A stretch of DNA of 16,443 nucleotides from Amoebophrya sp. AT5.2 (lineage: Eukaryota; Sar; Dinophyceae; Syndiniales; Amoebophryaceae), in NCBI GenBank assembly GCA_005223375.1, contig RXOD01005020.1, positions 1-16,443 on the forward strand, given 5' to 3'. Positions 9,201 to 16,443 of this stretch are shown one piece after another. The position numbers were made by a program, and so were the translations under genes. Position 1 is the stretch's first letter, and each line of letters opens with the position of its first letter. The notes beneath the pieces are model-generated. The model was not told the origin of the DNA, made no database searches, and saw nothing but the letters and a program-made list of their open reading frames with translations.

Positions 9201-11058
9201 CTCGGGCACGCCGATGCAAAACAGCGTGGAGGAACTGTACCCGTTGTTAAGGTTTCTGCACGCGGAGCCGTTTTGCGTGCAGCACGTGTGGCGAAAGTTG
9301 GTTTCTGACCCGCTCGCAGGGAAGGGGGGGATGGCGGTGCCCGGAGCCGGAAGCGGTGGAGGCGCGCACCTTCCCGGAGGAGCAGGAGCGCTCGCCAGCG
9401 GGGGCGGCGGCGGGAGTGGTGGAGTCTCCGCGGTTTCCGCAGCGGCTGCGCTCGCGAAGCAAAGCTCTTCGTGGACCACAACGAGCGTCGTGAACACGAA
9501 TCTGAACAGTGCCGCGGTCGCACGCGTTCTGGAACTGGTGCGCGAGATCTGTCGGCCGTTGATGATCCGGAGGACAAAGCAGACCCAGTCCGCGGTGTTT
9601 GACGAAGAATCAAAAGCGGTGGTGTACAAGAACCTGATCACACTGCCGAGGCGCGTGGAGATGTTGGTGTACGCGGAATTGGAGGGCGTCGAGAGGCTGG
9701 TGTACGATCGGCTGGTGGCGGCTTCGCGGAGGAGGTTGGATCTCTTGCTCAACCTGCAGACCGCGCAGGGGCAAGGTCCGCTGAAACAGGTGGCGTCCTT
9801 AAACAAAGGGAGCCACTTCACGTCGATTTTGGCGCTGGTCTTGAAGTTGCGAATGTGCTTGGCGCATTGCTCGCTGGCGCTGCAGGAGAGCGAGTGGGAA
9901 CCAGCGATGCGAAACCAGAACGGCGCCGGGGTTCCGCACTCGCTCGCGCTCGACACGGCGGAGGGAGGAGCAGGAGTAGAGGGCGGCGTTGACGCGGCGA
10001 GATCCGTGTGCGCTTCCTGCGGCGAATTGCCCGAGCAGCTCCCGGAAAAGCCGGCGGCATGCGGGCACACGTACTGCCTGGAATGCCTGCAGCTGCTGTT
10101 GGAGGAGCAACGCGACACTGGGATTTCCGCGAAGTGCTTGGTGTGCCGCGCCGCGCTGTTCCCGACGCCCGAGGGAGGTGCCGGTGGTCAGCAGCTGCAA
10201 ACGAAAGCCAAGAAAGCGGCCTCTTCAAAGGCTGGCGCAGGCGCGGCATCAAACAAGCTTGGTGGAGAAAGAGAAGCGGTGACCGCGAGCTCGCTACTCT
10301 CTTTCGCAGTAACAGCGAGTAAAAGTAGTGCGAAGGGGGCAGGAGCGGCGAGTTCGAGTACTAGTAAAGCTGCAGCTCCTCGTCCTCCGGCCGCCAACGC
10401 TGTTCCGCATGCGGTCCGCCCGCGCAGAGCCTCAACCGGAGCCCAACTACTCGCTAGTCACCGCTCTGCCATGGCGCATCCGTCTGCGAAGATGAAGTTG
10501 CTTGCGGAGCGATTACGCGAGGATTTCAAGCAGCACTGCAAGGTGCTTGTCTTCTCACAGTGGACCTGTTTCCTATCGTTGCTCCACTCCTACCTGGCGG
10601 AAAACTTGAAGCTGCAGCCAGCAACGAACATTCGCTGCCTCGACGGCAGCCTGAACATCCACCAGCGGCAGCAGTGCGTGGACTGGCTCAACTCGCCGGG
10701 GGATTGTTCCTCCACCACTGCGAAAGGCGGGAGCAAAAACACTAACAAACTGCTCCTGGTATCTTTGAAAGCGGGCGGCGTGGGGCTGAACCTGGTGTCG
10801 GCGACGCGGGCGTACTTGCTGGATTTATGGTGGAACCCGGCAGTCGAGGAGCAAGCGTTCCAAAGGATCCACCGCATCGGGCAGGTCAAAGAAGTGCACT
10901 GCGTCAAGTTCGTGGCGCGGAAAACGGTGGACGAGCGGATTCTAGCGCTGCAGGAGAAGAAGAAGGCGCTGATCGGCGGCGCGTTGGGAGACGTGAAAAG
11001 CCAGAACGCCATGAAACTGACTCTGGAAGAACTCAAGTCGCTGCTGGAGTTCGACTAG
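6289..11058 (+). CDS. RAD5: HIRAN-SNF2-RING DNA translocase / E3 ubiquitin ligase, RAD5/HLTF family (2 exons)
   Basis: Exons 6289-6864 and 7078-11058 give 1518 residues. Order: Ala-rich N-terminus; HIRAN domain about 82-258, split by the intron; basic PPKKKQRV near 347-354 (candidate NLS); acidic Ser/Asp/Glu stretch; candidate SUMO-interacting motif IDLVSDSESE at 535-544; Q-motif region (YQRQGIAFLWSREH); NPLW motif typical of the family; Walker A DEMGLGKT 699-706 (K705); TLIVTPLSLLPQW; Walker B DEAQ 873-876; SGTPMQN from 901; Gly-rich insert; IRRTK; C3HC4 RING 1170-1215 inside the helicase; LVFSQW; LKAGGVGLNL; QRIHRIGQ from 1454. Yeast Rad5 and human HLTF remodel stalled replication forks and polyubiquitinate PCNA with Ubc13-Mms2 in the nucleus. 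That role is inferred from domain order. The ATG has A at -3. The protein is longer than yeast Rad5 because of low-complexity inserts. A RAD16-like role is less likely, since the HIRAN and NPLW features fit RAD5. Confidence 0.92.
6865..7077 (+). other. Intron of the RAD5-like gene (phase 0)
   Basis: The donor is gggttg|gtgtta and the acceptor cgtttttacag|ctagg; 213 nt. It splits the HIRAN domain. Read-through meets a stop at 6967-6969. The intron is rich in GTCTCG-like motifs. Confidence 0.75.
6929..7045 (+). repeat. Degenerate array of GTCTCG motifs in the RAD5-like intron
   Basis: At least seven tctcg cores occur in about 115 nt, often as ggtctcgt. Spacing is irregular, so it is a degenerate rather than strict tandem repeat. 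Confidence 0.6.
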
Positions 11059-11532
11059 AGCTAGAGAACGATGGAAAGTTGTGAAATTGGAGACGGAGCC
11101 CGTACGATGACTCGCAAGAACTTTTTCGTGGATTTTTCCGCAAATTTTGCAAAGCACGTGACTTTCCACCTATGACTCATCCGTGGTCGACTCGTCAATG
11201 CCCTTTTTCGTTGCTGACCTCGCAGTGTCCTGCGTCCGGGACTGTCAGTGTTTCCGCAGACTGCAAACCAAGTCCCCGCTTGGCGCACCCGTCACAGTTT
11301 TCGGCTGGCGTACACGTACTAGTGTGACACTCGTGGCCCTGGCGATAAACTTTAATTACGGCTATGTCAATGCTCGCTGCGAATGCGATGAGATAGTACA
11401 CCAACAAATTGATGCGCAGAACCAGAAGTCAAGCGAGGTGTCCCCGAATCATGTAATCTTCACTCCTTTCTTTCCTGAATTCAAACATCACGTTTCTAAG
11501 CGCAACTTCAAACACGGTGCCTGAATGAAGCC
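11059..11532. other. Intergenic region after the RAD5-like gene
   Basis: A 113-codon open frame (11183-11524, +) is present, but it shows no domain and has the composition of non-coding DNA here, so I do not call it a gene. Nothing else was recognised. Confidence 0.5.
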
Positions 11533-14451
11533 ATGTTATCGCGTGGCCTTCAATCTTCTCTCCGTCGTGCTACTGGGAGTCGACCGTTTCTGTGTCAAAA
11601 ACCACTATCTAGTCTTGGCATCGGCGGCAATTTTCATTTTGACCGCAAAGTGGCGCTGGACGTGGTACTATCAAACGATCCGGGAGAGAATAGATATCAT
11701 CCGCCAAGCGGCCTCGGTGTGGAGGCTAACGCTATTCACAACCTGATTTCTAATTCTAATGGATTTCTGCATCACTTAAACTTGATGCTGAGCTTGCATG
11801 GTTTTAGCTTGCCATTACCGCCTTCAATACTACCCAGTCCCAGTCGTGTGCTGCAGACTGAGCCAGGACGGGAAGGTGGCGTATTGCGAGAAGCAAGAGC
11901 GATGAGACCTGGACTATCCCGAGGCAGAAAGCACTATTCCAGCACAGCCACAGCTGCGCGAAAGAGGGAGAGAGGCAAGACACTTAAGAAGGGGACGCCG
12001 CTCGCGGCAACCAGGCGTCGAAGAAGCACAGAGCGACCTCCCCCAAGAACTCGGAAAAGTGTGCACAATCCCGCTCGCAAAAAAAAGACATCCAAGATCG
12101 CGCCCCCCAGAGAGGGTAGGAAGAAGAAGAAACGCAAGACGGATCCTAAGATCGACGATAGGCACAGAATGCCGGCGCTTGCTGCGGGAGAAGACCCCAA
12201 AAACCTGCGCAAATGTGGGCAGCACAACTTCAAATCGGGGCTGTGCATGGGGAGCTATCTCGACGGCACCAATTGCATGGAGCCAAACATGGCGACCTAC
12301 GTCCCGTACTGCAAGAAGTGCTGCGACAAAGGCGACCCCTCCATCGCCGCGATCCCACATCCCAAATTCGGTACCTATAATTCTTTCATCATCGCTCAAG
12401 CAACTGCAACTTCCTATCAGCACCTGCTCTCACTCTCAGCCAGCCCCAGCACTAGTATACGCCCTAATATACATCGAATTGATTTTGAATTTGATTGTGT
12501 TTGATGACGATGTCCTCTTGCTCCTATTCACTTGATCGGAGCGCACTCATGTTGATCGGGTGGATCTTAATAGAAAGATTGTGTTTTACGTGAACGTGTT
12601 CTTACGAACGAAGCTGCTTTCTAACATCGCACTGGTAAGCAGTTGGTGATCGGGTCTTAATCGGGTCTATTCTTTTCTAGCTAGTGGGTCTATTTCTGCA
12701 ATTCTATCGTAAGCAGACAGTAGAGCGCTGAAGCCTCGGCATTTGAAGGAGGCTATTCTTGTAGTACTTCGCGCGAATTCTACTTGCTGTTCCGTCTGTT
12801 CGGTGGAGTTAAAGGCTCCCTTCACGGTGCTCGCCAACATCAACCGCTTCACTTTCTTCTACATCGCACAGGTAAGCAGTTGGTGACGCGAAGAGCTCTG
12901 CCGAAGGGCTACATCGTGGCGCTCTGGGGCGACGTGCAGACAGAGGAGGAGATGGAGGACGTACTGCCTCTTTTTGCGATTGTTTTTATCATCTCTAATT
13001 TCATTTCTGCACCCCATGATCTTCACCTTCTTCTCCATTTAGCAGATCAAACTACTAACTTATACTCTATCTCACCCCCCGCCCCACGACCCACCCCCGA
13101 CCACACCACAGCAAGACGACGAGTGGGGTTTCGAGACGCACGACGGCATGAACATCAACCCGGTGAAGTATCCCGGCTCTGTGGTCCAGTTTTCGCAGTG
13201 CCCCGGCCCCCACGAGAGGATCAGCATTCGGTTTGCCACGCCCTACCTGCACATGGAGCCGCATCCGGCAAAGGGCAAGAAGAGGAAGGAGAAGCACGCC
13301 GCCATGATGTTCCATTTGGTGGACGACGTGCCGAAGGTTAAGAAGGGGATGAACTCATTTCCCGAAACGTGTCTGACCATGATGTACGCCGGAAACGAGA
13401 TGAAGGAAACAATTTTTGTTGTATTTGACTGGTATCTATTGGTCTGGGGTGTTGTATTGTTTAGAACGAAACCGTAGGAAAGCAGCGGCGATTGGCTTCG
13501 CCTATTAGGGGTTGCGTGATCTATCAGGGAGTTACAGCGGATCGAGTTATGGATCGGTTGGCGTCGGTGTTCTTCGATATTTCACTTGTTGTATTCGTGA
13601 CTCGTATAATTTCGTCCGACGTAGGCTATCGGAGACCCAGAACGATGGTCCAGAAACATGAGCACCGGAAATGGGTTTTTTCTCCTTGTAAGAAGGGCGG
13701 CCAGCTCAACATGATGTACGCCGGAAACGAGAAGGAAACGAACGGCTTCTTCGAGGAGCGGGGACTCACCAGGTAGTGCCGATGGAAAGACTTTATCTTT
13801 AAAAATATGGTTGCTTCTTCAGCTTTATTTTGCTTTCGTGCAGAAGCAAGTAGATGCACTGGCACTGGTGTGATCTACTTCGAAACCGGGCCGAATGCGA
13901 GGGGAAGCGCGGGTATCTATAAGACTTTTGAAATTGAAATCGAAATCCCAACAGGTGCGACGTGTGGACTCCTGAGAATCCGACGTTTTTGAAGGCCGGG
14001 GTGAAGATCAAAGACCTCATGCGCGAGCCGCCGGTCGCGAAATCCAAGCGCGAGGAAATACAGGTTGGCTCTTTATCCATAAGTACAAAGTTTTATTCAT
14101 TCTCGCTTGCACAGCGACGCCCACGAACCGTCGGACCATCGGACCCCACCCACAATGAATGAGCCGACAAATCATCGATGGAATTGGAATGCAATTCAAA
14201 ACTATATTTTTCGCAACTTACCATCGATTTGATAAACACGCCAGGTGGTGAAACAGTCTATGAAGAAGCCCACTACGGGATGGGGCGCATTGAATATGGA
14301 CGATCCCATCTACAAGAAGTACGAAGTGGAAAAAGACGTCCACGACGCGCCCATGAAGGGGACAAAGAAGGAGGCCTCCTCGAAGAAGGACAAGGCTATG
14401 GCGGCCATGGGCAAGGGTATGGTCATGAAATCCGGCGCGAAGGCGAAGTGA
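11533..14451 (+). CDS. Cys-rich, possibly SET-like protein with basic N-terminal region (6 exons)
   Basis: Proposed exons: 11533-12370, 12872-12960, 13112-13336, 13693-13772, 13955-14063, 14245-14451, giving 515 residues in one frame. Start is uncertain: ATGs at 11902 and 12169 are alternatives, the last giving 303 residues. Residues about 130-212 are Lys/Arg rich, like a nuclear signal or DNA-binding tail. A Cys/His cluster follows: C228-x2-H231-x6-C238-x9-C248-x11-C260-x2-C263-C264, possibly zinc binding. Exon 2 (FGKQLVTRRALPKGYIVALWGD) resembles the opening of a SET domain, and GSVVQFSQCPGPHE sits where SET proteins carry NHSC, but that hallmark and the usual later Tyr motif are not seen. 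Whether it is a methyltransferase is therefore doubtful. The tail is Lys/Met rich (KGMVMKSGAKAK). If SET-like it would act on chromatin or other proteins; otherwise it is an unknown conserved-looking protein. Confidence 0.62.
12371..12871 (+). other. Intron 1 of the Cys-rich gene (phase 1, 501 nt)
   Basis: The donor is attcg|gtacct and the acceptor cgcacag|gtaag. Joining gives PKFG-KQLVTRRALPKG in frame. It is the longest intron proposed here and holds a copy of its own acceptor region at 12624-12649. Confidence 0.6.
12624..12886 (+). repeat. Direct repeat of a splice acceptor and exon start (26 nt, one mismatch)
   Basis: Copies 12624-12649 (intronic) and 12861-12886 (across the acceptor at 12871) match at 25 of 26 bases, offset 237. 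The single difference turns acag into actg in the upstream copy, removing its AG. Confidence 0.95.
12961..13111 (+). other. Intron 2 of the Cys-rich gene (phase 0)
   Basis: The donor is ggac|gtactg and the acceptor accacag|caaga after a long CT/C-rich stretch; 151 nt. Confidence 0.7.
13337..13692 (+). other. Intron 3 of the Cys-rich gene (phase 0), containing a copy of exon 4
   Basis: The donor is ccgaag|gttaag and the acceptor ttttttctccttgtaag|aaggg; 356 nt. The first 75 nt are a diverged copy of the start of exon 4. Reading through without splicing also stays open to a stop at 13475, so other splice models are possible. Confidence 0.5.
13337..13739 (+). repeat. Partial exon duplication encoding MMYAGNE
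   Basis: 13378-13410 and 13710-13739 are identical over 30 nt, except for a 3-nt insertion (atg) in the upstream copy. Weaker similarity extends upstream (taagaaggg at 13339 and 13689). Both copies read MMYAGNE in the correct frame. Confidence 0.92.
13773..13954 (+). other. Intron 4 of the Cys-rich gene (phase 2)
   Basis: The donor is caccag|gtagtg and the acceptor cccaacag|gtgcg; 182 nt. Joining yields GLT-R-CDVWTPENP. Confidence 0.65.
14064..14244 (+). other. Intron 5 of the Cys-rich gene (phase 0)
   Basis: The donor is tacag|gttggc and the acceptor cgccag|gtggt; 181 nt. A second acceptor at 14113-14114 after a CT-rich stretch would lead into a short in-frame G+C-rich piece ending at a stop, 14115-14162. 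Confidence 0.65.
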
Positions 14452-15144
14452 GTGTCTCGTCGTGGCCTTTTTTGGATGTTGAAAGTGGATTTCAGGACTT
14501 CATTGTGGGAGGGGTGGCAGTTCTAGGCCAAGATCGGAGGTGTAGGTGTTAATGATCATGCCAGTTTCTCAGGCTGATGTTCATCCTCGTTGTGTTTGTG
14601 ATTTCGCCCCAAACTTTTCTCGTTTCAATTTCAAATAACATGCAGTTTCAAGCGTGACTCGTTTCTCATTCTATTCATTGCGCCGTTAGAAGGCTTGACA
14701 AGTCCTTAGAAACGCAACCGAACCTAATGCCAAGACTCAGGGATCCAGATCCATTGCAGAGAATTGCGTCAGACGCATCTGTCGCTCACAAAAAACGGTA
14801 CAGACGGTACATTATGAACAGAATATGCATAGAAGCTGGACCACGAGCCGCGAGTGCGAACTCGTTCCCGAAGTTTTTAAGGCCACAACCAGCCGCTGCT
14901 GGAGGCCGCCGATATACTCAGCCTTGACTGGCCAATGCTTTTGCTTTTCGTCTTGATGCCAAAGCACCGGGTCGTTTGAGTACTTACATACAACTGTTAC
15001 TTGCGATTTGATTTTAGGTAGAAAGAGACGAACGACTTCGGGTTTGGCCTGCGGGTACAAACCGAAACTTGTTTGCATGGCCTGGAGCGAAGTTGGGGCT
15101 GGTGTCCGTTCTTCAACGAATGTCTGTGCAAAAGCACTCGGGGG

Positions 15145-15170
15145 CGGGGAGCTCTGCGGAGCTCCTCCGC
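15145..15170. other. G+C-rich imperfect hairpin
   Basis: The core is ggagctc, loop tgcg, gagctcc. The flanks gcgg and ccgc extend the pairing past one bulged base. No T run follows on either side, so it is not obviously a terminator. Confidence 0.55.
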
Positions 15171-15606
15171 AAGATTTGCTTCAATGAACTTGTTGCCGCG
15201 AATTCTACTACAATCAAAGAAATTGACGAAGCACGGTGGTAGTTTCATTTGTGCGTGTTCAGCCTCATGCTGATTCTTCTTGTGAAAATGGTTTGAGGAG
15301 GTTCATTTGTCGACAATTTTGCAGGTGGTCATCTTCATTCCGTGTCTCTGCTCTTGCTCATTCTCAGTTCGAACCAATTGGTGCTCGTGTGGAGTCTCGT
15401 CGGTGGCCGCGCAAAGCCTACCGTTGCACTCGAGGATCACCTCTCTTGTGGCTAAGTACGTTGTATCCCCACCCCTCTTCAGTGCATTGAGTTAGTTTTA
15501 GCAATCACCGATGACTCGAACAATCAAATGAAAGATGTACAATGAAGTGACTCAGTGTACTGGAAGAATCTTTCATTCGTCTGCCGGCAGCGCACCTCCC
15601 AGTAGA

Positions 15607-15613
15607 TATAAAA
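15607..15613 (+). promoter_or_regulatory. TATA-like box (tataaaa)
   Basis: It lies about 115 nt before the ATG at 15727. If it is a core promoter, transcription would start near 15635-15645, just past the ATG at 15616 that opens a 20-codon upstream frame. Confidence 0.3.
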
Positions 15614-15726
15614 CGATGAACCACCAGGACCAGCTTCCACTTCCTTGCCGAAAGCTTTCAGAGGCTCTTGATCATTGATTTGATTTCGTGTCAGTAGCAG
15701 GCATCGATGGTCTTCCCTTTTTGAAA

Positions 15727-16254
15727 ATGAGCGCTAAAGGACGGCTTCTTTCTCGACTGCAAAAAGGCGCGCACTGGCGGCAGAAAAAGCCGCGCTCCTG
15801 CTTCAGCGGATGTTCTGCATCGAGCGTCGTGACCCCCGTGCCGCCCCCCGTCGTGCCGTCAGTGTCACCGACCCAATGGCGGCTCGTATCGTCCTCGCGC
15901 GAGCACCGCGACCCTAAAGATAAAACCCCGCAGCTGCCGTTTTCCACACGTATCCTGCTTGTGAGCACCGCAACGACAGTCTGCACGCCATTCTTTGCTT
16001 GCGCCGGTGCGGGGATTCTCTGGCACCGGTATTTACCCACGACGGCCGCGGGCCGCGTGGCGAAGGCAGCCCTGGGCACGTGCGGGGTGTTTGGCGCTTT
16101 CACCTTCCTGACGAAGTACGTCGGTCCGATGTTGTACAGCAACCCGGGGGTGGTTTTTAGGCATAAATCTGGCGCTGGACTGCCCGAGTGGGTTTCCAAC
16201 TACTCTCCTAACCGTCGTTTCGTCTTCGTGATCGTGATCTTTCGTATCATATGA
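15727..16254 (+). CDS. Small protein with two hydrophobic segments (3' end uncertain)
   Basis: The first ATG of the frame is at 15727; the protein would be 175 residues to the stop at 16252-16254. The N-terminus (MSAKGRLLSRLQKGAHWRQKK) is basic with few acidic residues, as in organelle-targeting presequences. Residues about 78-105 (ILLVSTATTVCTPFFACAGAG and on) and about 115-135 (AALGTCGVFGAFTF) are hydrophobic and may span a membrane. The last dozen residues (RRFVFVIVIFRII) lie in A+T-rich sequence unlike the rest, so the exon probably ends earlier, perhaps at the gtttcc donor near 16190. A near copy of its TKYVGPMLYSNP segment occurs at 16390-16426. No family was firmly recognised; a remote link to Mpv17/PMP22-type proteins was considered but lacks the diagnostic C-terminal motif. 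Confidence 0.5.
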   Translation: MSAKGRLLSRLQKGAHWRQKKPRSCFSGCSASSVVTPVPPPVVPSVSPTQWRLVSSSREHRDPKDKTPQLPFSTRILLVSTATTVCTPFFACAGAGILWHRYLPTTAAGRVAKAALGTCGVFGAFTFLTKYVGPMLYSNPGVVFRHKSGAGLPEWVSNYSPNRRFVFVIVIFRII

Positions 16255-16333
16255 TTTCTGTATCCGGCTTGGAATTGCCATTCAGTAACGTTGACTAAAT
16301 CTTTTTCTGGCCGCCCACCCGCCACACCCTGTG

Positions 16334-16355
16334 GTTTACGTCTAGTTTACGTCTA
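16334..16355. repeat. Two tandem 11-nt units (gtttacgtcta)
   Basis: Exact copies at 16334-16344 and 16345-16355, in the spacer between the two TKYVGPMLYSNP copies. Confidence 0.9.
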
Positions 16356-16362
16356 GTGTGTC

Positions 16363-16379
16363 GCTCGGACCTACCGAGC
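16363..16379. other. Perfect 6-bp G+C-rich hairpin before the second copy
   Basis: gctcgg, loop accta, ccgagc. It ends about 10 nt before the second TKYVGPMLYSNP copy. Confidence 0.45.
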
Positions 16380-16389
16380 TAAGTGAACA

Positions 16390-16443
16390 ACGAAGTACGT
16401 GGGTCCGATGCTGTACAGCAACCCGGTCTCGAGGCTTGCCACC
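16390..16443 (+). other. Possible exon or paralogous coding segment at the window edge
   Basis: This is open in the frame TKYVGPMLYSNP then VSRLAT and runs off the window. It could be the next exon of the 15727 gene, an alternative exon, or the start of a tandem gene copy. No canonical acceptor sits exactly at its edge; the nearest AG is inside cgaag at 16394-16395. Confidence 0.4.

Larger units (their letters stand above)
14452..15726. other. Intergenic region between the Cys-rich gene and the small hydrophobic protein gene
   Basis: About 1.3 kb with no supportable gene. Small open frames on both strands (for example minus 14812-15078, 88 codons) have no recognised domain. It holds a G+C-rich hairpin at 15145-15170 and a TATA-like site at 15607. 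The low-G+C composition fits UTR and promoter DNA. Confidence 0.55.
16111..16426 (+). repeat. 37-nt coding duplication (TKYVGPMLYSNP), synonymous differences only
   Basis: Copies 16111-16147 and 16390-16426 match at 35 of 37 bases, offset 279. The two differences (gtc/gtg and ttg/ctg) are both synonymous in the frame of the 15727 gene. Confidence 0.95.

Noticed and set aside
11183..11524. 113-codon + frame after the RAD5-like gene
   Set aside because: No domain, no neighbouring exon in phase and non-coding composition.
12541..12690. Repeated cgggtctta-like words in the long intron
   Set aside because: Short and degenerate; not clearly beyond chance in A+T-rich intron sequence.
6082..14992. 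Shared 13-mer gtacttacataca at 6082 and 14980, resembling the U1 snRNA 5' end
   Set aside because: A 13-nt match is expected by chance about once or twice in 16 kb, and I saw no Sm site or stem-loops to support a U1 gene at either place.
14812..15078. 88-codon minus-strand frame in the large intergenic region
   Set aside because: No recognised domain and no supporting splice partner; it could be a relic, but the sequence alone does not support a gene.
15354..15390. B-box-like gttcgaacc suggesting a tRNA
   Set aside because: No A box, no acceptor stem pairing and no anticodon arm at the right distance.

Overview
The window is nuclear DNA of a eukaryote. Long reading frames are interrupted by GT-AG introns whose phases match exactly across the junctions, the proteins are eukaryotic in type (MORN repeats, long coiled coil, a HIRAN-SNF2-RING repair factor), and non-coding gaps are 0.5-1.3 kb. 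All five gene models lie head to tail on the + strand. The moderately high G+C, weak 5' splice sites, low-complexity inserts rich in Ser, Ala, Gly and His, and one-way gene order suggest an alveolate protist, perhaps a dinoflagellate or syndinian relative such as Amoebophrya. That placement is inference. No organism-specific marker was recognised; in particular I saw no dinoflagellate spliced-leader sequence.

Layout. (1) 10-1860: a two-exon MORN-repeat protein with a histidine-rich insert and several in-frame tandem repeats; its 5' end may lie outside the window. (2) 2694-5761: a three-exon, about 927-residue coiled-coil protein with a Ser/Pro-rich disordered middle, of cytoskeletal or centriolar type. 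(3) 6289-11058: a two-exon, 1518-residue HIRAN-SNF2-RING protein of the RAD5/HLTF family, complete in its motifs, with a candidate nuclear localisation signal and a candidate SUMO-interacting motif. (4) 11533-14451: a six-exon protein with a Lys/Arg-rich N-terminal region, a Cys-rich cluster and a region that weakly resembles a SET domain. (5) 15727-16254: a small protein with two hydrophobic segments, whose 3' end is uncertain and runs towards the window edge.

I see no sign that the five genes form one pathway; they look like independent neighbours. Nine introns are proposed, each supported by phase and reading-frame continuity.

The most unusual structure is in the last 4 kb. Three near-identical direct duplications (26, about 30 and 37 bases) each place a second copy of an exon edge or exon segment 237-332 bases away. 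The first straddles a splice acceptor, the second duplicates the start of an exon, and the third differs between copies only at synonymous sites. Together they suggest recent intron growth or birth, or exon duplication, by short segmental duplication. That mechanism is inference and can be checked with RNA reads.
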